Shown: one piece after another, positions 9,487-20,100 of the stretch
Position numbering within the stretch: position 1 is the first letter of the stretch
Layout: each line of letters begins with the position of its first letter
Source: Chitinophaga niabensis
GTDB lineage: Bacteria; Bacteroidota; Bacteroidia; Chitinophagales; Chitinophagaceae
Reading direction: 5' to 3'
DNA: 64,000 bases
Assembly: GCF_039545795.1 (NCBI RefSeq)
Contig: NZ_CP154260.1
Location: forward strand, 935,001-999,000
Program-made: the position numbers and the translations under genes
The notes under the pieces: generated by a model
The model's input: only the letters and a program-made list of their open reading frames with translations
Told to the model about the DNA's origin: nothing
The model's database searches: none

Positions 9487-12400
9487 TCAGATCTTTACAA
9501 TCTTTTTCACCTGTACGCCATTCGGCCCCAGTAAATGCAGCAGGTAGATGCCGGGCTTAATCCCCTTGAGGCTGAAATCAAATTGTTGCCTGCCGGAAAC
9601 ATCTTCCTGCCGGAGTAACTGGCCGGATGCACTTCTCAATTCTGCTACCCGGTAGGTGGCGGCAGACTCTATGCGGATGAATGCAGCTGCGGGGTTAGGG
9701 TATATTTTAATGCCGGAAGTTTCCTCTTTAATCGTGGGCATTTTAGAGAGGAAGCCTGCATCCGTAGAGCAAAGCAGCACGGGATGCAGGGAAGTATCTC
9801 CTGTTTCGCGGGAGCTGAAGGAGGCATCTGTAGTGCTGCCTGTTCCATCGGAAACAACCTTCAGAGACAATACACCGTCTGCACTTTGTTGTGCCAGTGC
9901 AATGGAGGATATATCCCATTCCACATAGTTGCCGGCAGATTCACCGGTTACAGTATCCACGTTACTCGTGACGATGGGCATATTGCTATAGTTAATACCT
10001 GTTTCCGTCCAGCTGTCGTTGCTTACGTATTGTACTATCCAGGGTATTGTATTAGCAGTGGCGTTGGCATAGTTTACAAAGAGGCGCAGCTTTACACGGT
10101 TAGTGCCGGCAGGTATGCCGGCTACATTGAATTTAAAGAACGTTTCCCGTGTATAACCTACTGCATCTTTTTTCAGTACCAATGAATTGGCTGTTCCATA
10201 ATTGGTGGTGGCATAAGTGGTGCCGTTGCGTACATAGGCATCTGCAATGGCAGGGATCACAGGAGGAGCATCCGTAGTGCAGAGCAGTACAGGGCGTAAT
10301 GTGGTATCTCCTGTTTCACGGGAACTGAAGGAGGCATCTGTAGTGCCGCCTGTTCCATCAGAAACTACTTTCAATGACAGCACCCCGTCTGCACTATACT
10401 GGGCCAATGCAATAGTTGATACATCCCATTCCACATAATTGCCGGCAGATCTGCCGGTTACGGTATCCACATTACTGGTAACAGCGGGCATATTGCTATA
10501 GTTGATACCTGCTTCCGTCCAGCTGTCGTTACTTACATATTGTACTATCCAGGGTACGGTGTTGGCTGTGGTATTCGCGTAGTTGACATAAAGGCGCAGC
10601 TTTACACGGTTTGTACCGGCAGGCATATTGGCCACGTTGAATTTAAAGAACGCTTCCCGTGTATAGCCCACTCCATCTTTTTTTATCACGAGTGAATTAG
10701 CTGCACCATAATTAGTGGTGGCATAAGTGGAACCATCACGTACATAAGCATCTGCAATGGCTGTGATAGCGGTAGGAATATATACAGGCGTGGAAGCATT
10801 TACATTATATAATACAGAAGCACCTGCGTTGTTGCCGGAAGGCATATTGCATACCAGGTGGCGGGTATTGGAGATTCCCGGAGTGGTAATATATACATTC
10901 ACCGGATCAGAAGACTGCGCCGGATCTGCAATAGACAAAGCCACATTTGCGCTGCCCACGTTCTTCAGCATAATGGCGCAGGCCCTGTCTACCGTAATGG
11001 TTACAGCGTCATTACTGAATGTACCTGCTTTGTAAAAGATCACCTGCCATATGTTCAAGCCTACATGCCTCACTGCCTGTACATCCGCTGTATTCTGCTG
11101 AATGCGTACCGCTGCTGTATCATAGCTTGCCATATTCTGTCCGGGGATTACATAATAGGCATAGCTGCCATTCACAGGGTTCAGCCCATGATCAAACCAG
11201 AGTTTGAAAACATTCATGGATACGGGGCTGGTGCTACCGCCATTGTTAATACTTTTCCAGGTACCTGTTTGTGCCTGGGAGCTCAACTGAATATTTCCAC
11301 CGGCAGGGAAGTAATAACTGATGCCGTTGTGGGTTGCCCATTTGAGATTGTTATTATAACTATAACTTCCTGCAGCCAGCGTACTTACTGAGCCATTGGA
11401 GGAAACGGTTACGGTGCCGTTCAGCAAAGACTGGTCAACCGTAGTATTGATAGCCTGTGCGGCAGTGGAATTAATATTGGCACCGAGGCAAACCACTTCG
11501 CTATCAAAAAAGAACCATGCTTTGCGCGCCTGTGTATTGTAATCATTAAACGCAAGAGCAGTAGCGCCGTATAAAGAATCAGATACGCCTCCGGAAAAGG
11601 ATGCCGTACCAAAATTAACGCCCCATGCGGTACGCAGGGGGAAAGTAGTGATCACAGGAACGGTTGTGCCGGGGATCCTTGCCCAATCCCATACAGGGAA
11701 GATATTATGATACTCTGTACCACTTATGGTGATATTGGTAGCACCTTCTGAGAGATAGTAACCTTTCAGGTTCTCACCGTTGCCATTCTCGGATTTAGCA
11801 GTGCGGTTGGATACATTGCGTAAGCCAAAGAAATATCCCGGCCGGTGATGTACCGTATAATCTGAATGCCAGAATTGGGTATGGGTTGGATTGACCATAT
11901 AAGAAGTGGGCTGTGTACCGTTGACCCTGGCAATGACCTGGTCGTACTCCGCAACATGGGCAGTGTCCAGCTGCTTTAGCTTATTCAGTAAACCGGATGT
12001 GCCTCCCTGGGATAAATTGTTATTACGACTGATGCTCCGTCCATTCACGCTGAAGTCGATATACTTTCCGCGCATTACTTTCAGGTAAGCGTTGCGTACA
12101 AAATCACTGAAAAGGGCCAATTTGGTGCCGGAGAGTGCATAAGAAGTACCCCGCAGATAATGGGCAACCTTTACTTCGCCATTCACAAATACAAAGCCAT
12201 AACCGAACGTATACAATTGCGGGCCATGTTGCTGATAGGAGAGGTCCGGCTGGATACCTTCCGCCGTAGTGAGCAGGATAGGATAGAAAGCTTCCGTTAC
12301 CCCGGTGTTCATCACACTGGCATTAGCGGTTAAGCAACCCCGGTAGATAAAATGGGTAGCCACATCCAGTTTGTTGGCGCCGGTCTGGTTAGCCGGAACA

Positions 12401-12888
12401 CCCCTGTTCATCTGGGAAATGAGGTTGCTGCGTAAAGTAGCATTTAAAGGTTGCGGTGAAGCTTCCAGGACGATCAGGATCTCACCCAGGGCCTGTGGGT
12501 TCGAGATCTGGTTATGGTACCAGTTCCAGCTCTGGGGATCTGAAGTATCCCAGTAGGTAAGGCTGCTGGTGATGGCATTAAAGAGTGTGGTATCGTGGTA
12601 ATAACTGCTGTTGGATTTTGAGTAGGCTATTGCAAAGTTCTTTACCCGGTTGATATGCTGGTCCGCTGTGTAGGTAGTGGAACTGTAGGCATAACTGATG
12701 TCCGGCCAGGAGCCATTGGGCTGGAGGGTGGCCAGGGTACTGGTAACGCCATTGTCCAGTGTGGTAACATTGGAAGCGGTGGAGAGCACATCTGCCCTTA
12801 CGCGGTCCATGATTATGGTGTATTCGGTTTGTGCCCGGAGGGTATTCCAGCAGGAAAGTAACAATAGTACGAGTAGTGTTTTCTTCAT
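9487..12888 (-). CDS. Secreted PL8-family polysaccharide lyase with two DNRLRE domains and T9SS tail
   Basis: Beta-elimination lyase of the hyaluronate/chondroitin/xanthan lyase family. Signal peptide 1-19. The catalytic set is found with the family's spacing: Asn172 (GANKLD), His221 and Tyr230 (QHGPQLYTFGY), Arg284 and Arg288 (GRSISR). The (alpha/alpha)-toroid is followed by beta-sandwich domains to about 700. Two tandem DNRLRE/CBM96-like modules occupy about 711-873 and 881-1043. A type IX secretion C-terminal domain closes the protein (KIYPNPAAAFIRIE ... PGIYLL ... VKKIVKI, about 1060-1133), so it should be exported and surface-attached or released. It flanks a hybrid two-component regulator and a SusCD/GH88 operon. 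Substrate may be hyaluronan, chondroitin or a similar glucuronan; no sulfatase gene is nearby. Confidence 0.92.
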   Translation of the reverse strand: MKKTLLVLLLLSCWNTLRAQTEYTIIMDRVRADVLSTASNVTTLDNGVTSTLATLQPNGSWPDISYAYSSTTYTADQHINRVKNFAIAYSKSNSSYYHDTTLFNAITSSLTYWDTSDPQSWNWYHNQISNPQALGEILIVLEASPQPLNATLRSNLISQMNRGVPANQTGANKLDVATHFIYRGCLTANASVMNTGVTEAFYPILLTTAEGIQPDLSYQQHGPQLYTFGYGFVFVNGEVKVAHYLRGTSYALSGTKLALFSDFVRNAYLKVMRGKYIDFSVNGRSISRNNNLSQGGTSGLLNKLKQLDTAHVAEYDQVIARVNGTQPTSYMVNPTHTQFWHSDYTVHHRPGYFFGLRNVSNRTAKSENGNGENLKGYYLSEGATNITISGTEYHNIFPVWDWARIPGTTVPVITTFPLRTAWGVNFGTASFSGGVSDSLYGATALAFNDYNTQARKAWFFFDSEVVCLGANINSTAAQAINTTVDQSLLNGTVTVSSNGSVSTLAAGSYSYNNNLKWATHNGISYYFPAGGNIQLSSQAQTGTWKSINNGGSTSPVSMNVFKLWFDHGLNPVNGSYAYYVIPGQNMASYDTAAVRIQQNTADVQAVRHVGLNIWQVIFYKAGTFSNDAVTITVDRACAIMLKNVGSANVALSIADPAQSSDPVNVYITTPGISNTRHLVCNMPSGNNAGASVLYNVNASTPVYIPTAITAIADAYVRDGSTYATTNYGAANSLVIKKDGVGYTREAFFKFNVANMPAGTNRVKLRLYVNYANTTANTVPWIVQYVSNDSWTEAGINYSNMPAVTSNVDTVTGRSAGNYVEWDVSTIALAQYSADGVLSLKVVSDGTGGTTDASFSSRETGDTTLRPVLLCTTDAPPVIPAIADAYVRNGTTYATTNYGTANSLVLKKDAVGYTRETFFKFNVAGIPAGTNRVKLRLFVNYANATANTIPWIVQYVSNDSWTETGINYSNMPIVTSNVDTVTGESAGNYVEWDISSIALAQQSADGVLSLKVVSDGTGSTTDASFSSRETGDTSLHPVLLCSTDAGFLSKMPTIKEETSGIKIYPNPAAAFIRIESAATYRVAELRSASGQLLRQEDVSGRQQFDFSLKGIKPGIYLLHLLGPNGVQVKKIVKI
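9760..10758 (-). repeat. Tandem DNRLRE/CBM96-like coding repeat (period 510 bp)
   Basis: Two near-identical modules inside the PL8 lyase, 170 residues apart: IADAYVRDGSTYATTNYG at residue 711 and IADAYVRNGTTYATTNYG at 881. Identity is high at protein and DNA level, pointing to recent intragenic duplication. DNRLRE modules are thought to bind carbohydrate or anchor enzymes. Confidence 0.9.
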
Positions 12889-12914
12889 AAATCGTGGATT
12901 TTGGTGGATACAAA

Positions 12915-12971
12915 CAAATATAACTTCCCGGAACGGGGAGGTAGGGGGAGTATTCTAAATAAATAGGGGGA
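12915..12971 (-). promoter_or_regulatory. PL8 promoter with 22-bp-spaced C-rich direct repeat
   Basis: On the minus strand TCCCCCTA occurs twice, at 12971-12964 and 12949-12942, exactly 22 bp apart. A perfect Bacteroidota -7 box, TATATTTG, lies at 12922-12915, with 19 bp between it and the proximal repeat. There is no TTTG -33 box; the proximal repeat occupies that place, as expected for an activator-dependent promoter. The susC promoter has the same layout. Confidence 0.7.
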
Positions 12972-12974
12972 ATT

Positions 12975-15900
12975 TTACTCTGTTTCCCGCTCTCCGGCGA
13001 ATTCTGTGGGTGTTTTGCCGAATTGTTTTTTGAATTCCTTACTGAAATATTTACGGTCTGCATACCCCACCATATAAGCTACCTCATATACCGTATGCTG
13101 TTTTTTGAGGATCAGGGCGGCGGCTTTTTTCAGCCGGAGGGATTTCACGAAGTCGTTTACAGACATATCCGTGAGGGCCTTTAACTTCTTATAAAGCACA
13201 GGTTGGCTCATGGCTACTTTGCGGGACAACATCTCCACCCCGAATTCCGGTTCGTCCATATGTTCTTCCACAAGCTGGATCACCTTCTGAAGGAAAGCAT
13301 CGTCTACCGTATTGCTGAGTGTTTCCGGTGTTTCCGTTAATATTTGCCGGCTGAACTTTTCCCGCATTTTTTCCCTGAGTGCCAGGAGGTTGCGTACGTT
13401 CAGTTCCAGCACCCGGGTACTGAATGGTTTGCTGAGATAGAGGTCTGCCCCCTTTTCCAATCCGCTTACATGATCTGCCTGGGAACTTTTGGCGGTGAGC
13501 ATCACCACGGGAATGTGGTTGGTGCGTTCGTCTGTTTTCAGGCGGGAGCAGAATTCCAGGCCATCCATTTCCGGCATCATCACATCGCTGATCACCAGGT
13601 CGGGGATCTGCTCTGTGGCCATGGCCAGTCCCTGGGCGCCATTTTCGCTTTCCAGCACCTGGTAGCTTTGTTCAAAGGTTTCCCGGATGAGCTTCCGCAG
13701 CTCCGGATTATCTTCTACGATCAGGAGGGTGAAAGGGTGATCTGCTGGTTTATAACCCAGCACTTCAATAACTTCTGGTAGTTCTTCTGCTGGTTTATAA
13801 CCCAGCGCTTCTTTAGGGTCAGGTATTTCTTCCGCTGGTGTAAAACCCAGCACCTCAGGTACCTCTTCTGCTGGTTTATTACCCAGCACATGCCGGGTGC
13901 CCTCAAAATGTTTATTGCCCTGCAACAGGGTAACGGTAAAACAGGTCCTTTTAGCAGGTTCACTTTCTACGGTTAAGTTGCCTTTGTGGAGTTCCACAAT
14001 ATTCCGGGACAATGCCAGGCCAATCCCGTACCCGGTATTTTGCACACCATGATCTGCCACCTGGAAGAAATTGGAGAACAGTTTATCCAGGTACTCCGGC
14101 GCAATGCCCCTGCCATTATCTATTACGCTGATGGTCACGGTGTCTTTCTGCTGTTCCACACGCAGGCAGATATTGCCACCATCCGGTGTGAATTTGAATG
14201 CATTGCTGAGCAGGTTGAAGAACACTTTTTCCAGCTGCTCCCTGTCGAAATAAACAAACGTGTGTGCTGTATGATGTAAGAAGGAGGTTTTAATATTCCG
14301 GCTGAGTGATAATTCGCTGAAGCTGGTATAGATTTCCTGGAGAAAGGGGATAAGGTCCTGCTTCTCTACATATAACTTTAAATGATTCGTTTCTGCTTTC
14401 CGGAAATCCATCAGTTCACTCACCAGTTTCAATAAGCGGTTCGCATTATTCTTTACAGAAAATAACTGTTGCTGAACGGGATCATCCTTTTTAAAGGTTT
14501 CGATCATCTTCTCTACCGGCGCCATCAGGAGTGTGAGGTGCGTGCGGATCTCATGAGAGATATTGGTAAAGAAATTCAGTTTCACCTGGTGCAGTTCTTC
14601 TTCTTTCGTTAATAAAGCACGCATAAAGAAGAAGCGGGTTACGAGGAAAAAGATGGAGGCGGCCAGCAATGCATAGATACAATAAGCCCACCAGGTACGC
14701 CAGAAAGGAGGCATTATCCTGATGCCCAAGCGGGCAGGCTCACTCCAAACCCCATCGTTATTGGCGCCTTTTACCAGGAAGGTATAATTGCCGGAAGGCA
14801 GATTGGTGTAGGTTACAGCCGTTACATTCGTTTCAATCCAATCCCTGTCTATCCCTTCCAGTTTATAAGCATACCTGTTCTTATTACTCTTAATATAATT
14901 CAGCAGTGCAAATTCAATGGTGAATACTCCCTGGTTGTAATGGAACTTTAATGCTTTCGTGAACCCTATATCCTGTTTTAAAAGATGATCTGCTTTATTG
15001 ATCCCTACCGGTTGATTAAATAGTTTGAGCCCGGTGAACACCATAGGAGCGGAGTAGGTATTGGCTTCAATTTTTCCGGGGAAGAAGCTGGTGATACCAT
15101 TGTAACCGCCAAAGAAGAATTCTCCTTTACTGTCTTCCAGGAAAGAACCGTAGTTGAATTCGTTGCCTGCTATACCATCGCTGGTGGTGTAGGTCTGGAA
15201 GGTTTTTTTCTCCGGATCAAATTTGACGAGGCCGTTATCTGTACTGATCCAGAGGTTTTGTTTATCGTCTTCCAGCATACCCATGATATTATTGCTGGAG
15301 AGCCCATCTTTGTCCGTATACCTTGCGGTGATCTTCATTTCCTGGTCATACTTTACCAGGCCGCCATAGTACAGGCTGGTCCAGATGTTTCCCTTGGTGT
15401 CTTCAAAAATGGAATTGTTGTAACAATCTGTGTTCACGATCTGCCGCGTATTGCCTTTTACCACAAACTGGTAAAGGGTAGAACCTATCCATAAGCGGCC
15501 CCGGGAATCTTCGTAGAGGTAACGGATAGAGGATCTTGCCATCTCTCCTAATAGGGCGGTATCCATGATCTCCGTGAGTTGCCGGCCGTTCCGCTTAAAG
15601 AGATGTAAACCTGTATTGGTGCCCACCCAGAATCTGCCATCTGTGGTTTCCAGGATGGCGGTGGTTTCCAGGGTAAGGGTGAAAGGATTTTGTTTATCGT
15701 AGAAGTATTGGGAGAACTTACCGTTATCGCCCAGCAGGTTAAGGCCGCCGCCGTGAGTACCTATCCAGGTGTTCCCGTCTTTATCAATGTATACCACCTT
15801 TACCAGGTTAGAACCAAGGCTGGAGGGATCATTAGGATTATGTTTATAATAGGTATAGGCGCCTGTTTTCCTGTTCAGGTAATTAAGGCCACCTCCTTCC

Positions 15901-17009
15901 GTACCGATCCATAAGTTATGCAGCCCGTCTTCCAGGATGCTGCTGATCACATTATTACTGATCCCGGAATGGGAAGCATTGCTTTGTGAAGTTGAAAAGG
16001 AAGTATTATAAGAATGGATCATATTGATCCCGCCGAAGTAGGTGCCGATCCACACGGAGCCGTTCACATCTTCAAAAAGACTATGGATCGAGTTCTGGCT
16101 GAGGCTTTTTTTGCCGCCGGGATCATGCTGATAGGAGATACTTGTTTTATTGACAGGGTCAATGATGGTTAAGCCTTCCTGCGTGCCTACCCAGAGTTTG
16201 CCGGCTTTGTCCCTTATAATCCTTCTTACACTATTATTAATAATATTATCTACATGGGTGAAAGTTCGGGTAGCTGGTTCATAGATGCATACCCCGCCAT
16301 TCAGCATACCTATCCATAAACGTTGCTGGCTGTCCGCGGTAATGGAGGCAACATAGTTAACAGGGAGGCTGTTGGAGTTCCCTTCTTCATGGCGGAATGT
16401 TTCAAACTGAAAATCATTTCCTGAAATGATCAGCCGGGTGAGGCCGTTTGTAGTGCCGATCCAGAGATGGCCTTTCTGATCTTCATAAATACAGCGTACA
16501 TGTGTGCCAGCAATACTGTTACCGGAACCATCTGTTACAAAATGCCGGAAGCCTTTGGCAGTTTTAAGGAACAGGCCGGAGGGCGAACCTATCCAGAGCC
16601 TTCCTTTTTTATCTTCAAAGATGGCGTAGATGCTGAGGGATTTAGGAGTGATGGGGATCCTTTCAAACTGATCTTTGACCGGATCGTATTTGTTCAGGCC
16701 CTGGGAGGTGCCTACCCATAAGTTTTTTTTGGAATCACAATAGAGGGTCAGTACCAGGTTGTCGTCCAGGGAGGTACTGTCCTTTTGGTCCGTTTTGTAG
16801 ATCCTGAACCGCTGCCCATCGTACCGGTTGAGACCATAGCGGGTACCATACCACATGAATCCCCTGCCGTCCTGTGTAATAGATAATACGGAATTGTGTG
16901 ACAATCCATTTTCAACGGTCAGGTAATTAAATGCGATATTTTGCCCCTTCGTTTGCGTGGAAAATAATAAAATGGCCAGTATCAATGTAGCCCCCCAGCG
17001 ATACATCAT
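12975..17009 (-). CDS. Hybrid two-component system regulator (sensor kinase-REC-AraC in one protein)
   Basis: A 1344-residue one-protein signalling chain of the Bacteroidota HTCS type. Signal peptide (MMYRWGATLILAILLFSTQT), a periplasmic sensor of many beta-propeller repeats (LWIGT.GGLN motifs, about 40-650), a Y_Y_Y domain, one membrane helix (about 772-795), HisKA with SHEIRTHL (His819), HATPase (DNGRGI, GYGIGLALS), an unusual repeat linker (1041-1089), REC with Asp1142 (ISDVMMPEMDG) and a C-terminal AraC HTH. I choose ATG 17009; the longer frame would need a GTG at 17042 ahead of the signal peptide. It sits between the PL8 gene and susC and likely binds the shared C-rich repeats in both promoters. 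Confidence 0.92.
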   Translation of the reverse strand: MMYRWGATLILAILLFSTQTKGQNIAFNYLTVENGLSHNSVLSITQDGRGFMWYGTRYGLNRYDGQRFRIYKTDQKDSTSLDDNLVLTLYCDSKKNLWVGTSQGLNKYDPVKDQFERIPITPKSLSIYAIFEDKKGRLWIGSPSGLFLKTAKGFRHFVTDGSGNSIAGTHVRCIYEDQKGHLWIGTTNGLTRLIISGNDFQFETFRHEEGNSNSLPVNYVASITADSQQRLWIGMLNGGVCIYEPATRTFTHVDNIINNSVRRIIRDKAGKLWVGTQEGLTIIDPVNKTSISYQHDPGGKKSLSQNSIHSLFEDVNGSVWIGTYFGGINMIHSYNTSFSTSQSNASHSGISNNVISSILEDGLHNLWIGTEGGGLNYLNRKTGAYTYYKHNPNDPSSLGSNLVKVVYIDKDGNTWIGTHGGGLNLLGDNGKFSQYFYDKQNPFTLTLETTAILETTDGRFWVGTNTGLHLFKRNGRQLTEIMDTALLGEMARSSIRYLYEDSRGRLWIGSTLYQFVVKGNTRQIVNTDCYNNSIFEDTKGNIWTSLYYGGLVKYDQEMKITARYTDKDGLSSNNIMGMLEDDKQNLWISTDNGLVKFDPEKKTFQTYTTSDGIAGNEFNYGSFLEDSKGEFFFGGYNGITSFFPGKIEANTYSAPMVFTGLKLFNQPVGINKADHLLKQDIGFTKALKFHYNQGVFTIEFALLNYIKSNKNRYAYKLEGIDRDWIETNVTAVTYTNLPSGNYTFLVKGANNDGVWSEPARLGIRIMPPFWRTWWAYCIYALLAASIFFLVTRFFFMRALLTKEEELHQVKLNFFTNISHEIRTHLTLLMAPVEKMIETFKKDDPVQQQLFSVKNNANRLLKLVSELMDFRKAETNHLKLYVEKQDLIPFLQEIYTSFSELSLSRNIKTSFLHHTAHTFVYFDREQLEKVFFNLLSNAFKFTPDGGNICLRVEQQKDTVTISVIDNGRGIAPEYLDKLFSNFFQVADHGVQNTGYGIGLALSRNIVELHKGNLTVESEPAKRTCFTVTLLQGNKHFEGTRHVLGNKPAEEVPEVLGFTPAEEIPDPKEALGYKPAEELPEVIEVLGYKPADHPFTLLIVEDNPELRKLIRETFEQSYQVLESENGAQGLAMATEQIPDLVISDVMMPEMDGLEFCSRLKTDERTNHIPVVMLTAKSSQADHVSGLEKGADLYLSKPFSTRVLELNVRNLLALREKMREKFSRQILTETPETLSNTVDDAFLQKVIQLVEEHMDEPEFGVEMLSRKVAMSQPVLYKKLKALTDMSVNDFVKSLRLKKAAALILKKQHTVYEVAYMVGYADRKYFSKEFKKQFGKTPTEFAGERETE
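13743..13889 (-). repeat. Short repeat linker between kinase and REC domains
   Basis: Codes four degenerate copies of a 10-15 residue unit: VLGNKPAEEVPE, VLGFTPAEEIPDPKE, ALGYKPAEELPEVIE, VLGYKPADHP. It lies between the ATPase core and the receiver domain of the hybrid regulator, where a plain short linker is usual. Confidence 0.88.
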
Positions 17010-17090
17010 ACCTAAATATATGGTTTTTTTGAGAAATAGCACAGTTTTAGTTGCTTGATAATCAGTGTGATGTAAAGCGTTTAGAATATT

Positions 17091-17146
17091 CCCCCCATTC
17101 TTTTATGATTCTCCCCCCATGTTTGTTTGCGGGAACCACATATTTG
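17091..17146 (+). promoter_or_regulatory. susC promoter with 22-bp-spaced C-rich direct repeat
   Basis: CCCCCCAT occurs at 17091-17098 and again at 17113-17120, 22 bp apart, each preceded by ATTC or ATTCT. A -7-like box CATATTTG lies at 17139-17146, 18 bp past the proximal repeat. Spacing and motif match the PL8 promoter. Inferred target of the adjacent hybrid regulator's AraC domain. Confidence 0.7.
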
Positions 17147-17193
17147 CTGTCACGTGATTCGCCAATTCTAATAATTCCACCAAAATCATTGCT

Positions 17194-20100
17194 ATGCGAT
17201 TGCCAAAAATTGCGCAACAACTTTCCCGTTATGCTGTAAGATCTCTTACGGGTTCTATTGTGATGCTACTCTTTCCTGTTCTTTTATTCGCCCAGAAAAA
17301 AACCGTTACCGGAACGGTTAGTGATAATAACGGAACACCTTTACCAGGTGTTTCCGTTGGGGTGAAGAATGAAAAGACAGGTGTGAGTACAGATGCACAA
17401 GGTAAATTTTCTTTATCTGTTTCACCGGGCGTTACGCTCGTATTTACTTACATCGGATTTGAAAAGTCGGAAATACCGGTAGGCAGCCTGGCGGTTTACA
17501 ACGTTCGCCTGAAAGAAAAGGTAGGTACTCTCAGCGATGTGGTGGTGGTTGGTTATGCCACCCAAAGGAGGAAGGACCTCACAGGGGCTGTGGGTAGTGT
17601 GAACATGAGTGACTTTGAAAAAGCGCCGGTTAAATCTTTTGACGAAGCACTGGCCGGAAGGGTAGCGGGTGTGGCTGTATCCAGTAATGACGGGCAGCCA
17701 GGTTCCGTTGCCAATATCGTGATCCGGGGTGCGGGTTCCATCTCGCAGGACAATGGTCCATTATATGTGATAGATGGATTCCCTACGGAGAATTCTAACG
17801 CCAACTCCATCAGTCCTGCAGACATTGAGTCTATTGATGTATTGAAAGATGCTTCTGCCACTGCCATTTATGGTGCAAGAGGTGGTAATGGTGTTATCCT
17901 CATCACCACTAAAAAAGGAAAGACCGGTCCTCCTGTAGTGACCTACAATGGTTATTATGGCTGGCAGAAGATCCCTGAGAAACAGGAGTTGATGAACGCT
18001 TATGAATTTGTGCGGTATGTAGGGGACATCAATCCCGGTATACGGGATTCCGTTTACCTGAAGAACGGCGTTAAACTGGAAGATTACAGGAACAAGGAGA
18101 CCCTGGATATGCAGGATTACATCTACCAGACTGGTCAGAACCAGAACCACGATATTTCTGTAAGAGGTGGAAATGATAAAACAAGGTATTCTCTCTCCGG
18201 CAACTTCAATAACCAGAAAGGTATTATTATCAACGGCGGGTTTAAACGTTACCAGGGAAGGTTTACAATAGACCAGAATGTGAACGACAAGCTGAAAGTG
18301 GGTATGAATGTGAACTATGCTTATAGTGAATCATATGGTATCCCGGTATCTGCCACCAATTTTTATGCCTCTGCCACTACTTTGTATTCTGTATGGGGTT
18401 TCCGCCCTACTACAAGTATTGCAGGAAGGGACAGTGCAGTAGACCTGTTGGAAGAGTTCTATGATCCTACTAACGAATTGGCCAATAACCAGGACTACCG
18501 GGTGAATCCATTACAGAATATCAAGAACCAGATCACCATTGCCAAGAACACAGGTCTGATCGCCAATGCCTATGCAGAATATTCCATTACTAAAGACCTT
18601 ATGCTCAGGGTAGCGGGTGGTATTAATAATGTGAATGTAGAAACGAATATCTTCAATAACTCAAAAACACAATCCGGCAGTAAATGGAGTGCGAATGGAG
18701 TGAATGGTGCTATCTGGAATCAACCCAATTCCACCTGGAGAAGTGAGAATTCACTAAACTACCGGAAGAAGTTCAACAAGCACAACCTGAATGTGCTGGG
18801 TGTATTCGAAGCGCAGGGAAATAAAAGTTCCGACAGGAGGTTCACGGCCACACAGATCCCGAATGAGGAACTGGGGTTGGATGCCATTGACATGGCACCT
18901 GCTGCCAACACGACATTGATTTCAAGAAGTTCCCGTTGGACGATGGCTTCTGCACTCGCAAGGGTCAACTACGACTATGATTCCAAATACCTGTTCACGG
19001 CTTCTATCCGCGCAGATGGTTCTTCCAAATTTGCCGAAGGTCATAAATGGGGCTATTTCCCTTCTGCATCTGCAGCATGGCGTTTCAGCAGTGAGGAGTT
19101 CATGAAGCCGTTGCATTTTGTATCAGATGCAAAGATCAGGATCGGTTATGGTGCTTCTGGTAATAACAGGGTAGCAGATTTTGCTTACCTGAGCCAGCTG
19201 CAAATGACCAGCAACCAATACTGGTATTCTACAGGAGGGCTTTTCCCTGCTATCGGCTCTGTGATCGTATCTCCGGAAAACCTGGACCTGAAGTGGGAAA
19301 CCAATCAGCAGACCAATATAGGGCTTGATCTGGCTTTCTTCAGAAACCGTATGAACGTAACGGTGGATGTATATAAGAGAACAACAAAGGACCTCTTGCT
19401 GCTGGCAGCATTGCCTTATATGCAGGGTGTTGAAAGCGGAGCCGGTTTTAAAAACATCGGTAAACTGGAAAACAAAGGGCTCGAATTTACTATTGGCGGC
19501 ATCATTGTTGAAAATAAAAAGTTCTCCTGGAACAGTAACTTCAACATCAGCTTCAATAAGAACAAGATCCTCGCTTTAACAGAAGGGCAAACATCCATCC
19601 TTTCCGGTTCCGGCACTTTCTTCAATACAACTTATTCCGGCCTGTTCCCTTATATCTCTGCAATTGGCCGCCCTATGGGTGAAATGTACGGACTGGTATT
19701 TGATGGGGTGTACCAATATTCGGATTTCAATGTAATGCCTAACGGTACTTACCTGCTGAAGCCGGATATCACCACCAATGGCTCTGCCAGAACGGCTATC
19801 CGCCCGGGTGATATCAAATACAAGGACCTGAACGGAGACCTGCAGGTGAATAATTCAGATTATACGATCATTGGCAGTGGCCTGCCCAAACATACAGGCG
19901 GTTTTAGCAATAATTTCGCCTATAAGAATTTTGACCTGAACGTACTCTTGCAATGGTCTTATGGTAATGACATCATCAATGCCAACCGTTATGTGTTTGA
20001 AGGCGGCATTGTAAACAATCCGAACCTCAACCAGTTTGCCACTTATGCTAACCGCTGGACACCGGAGAACCCCAGCAATACTTTGTTCCGCGCAGGCGGG

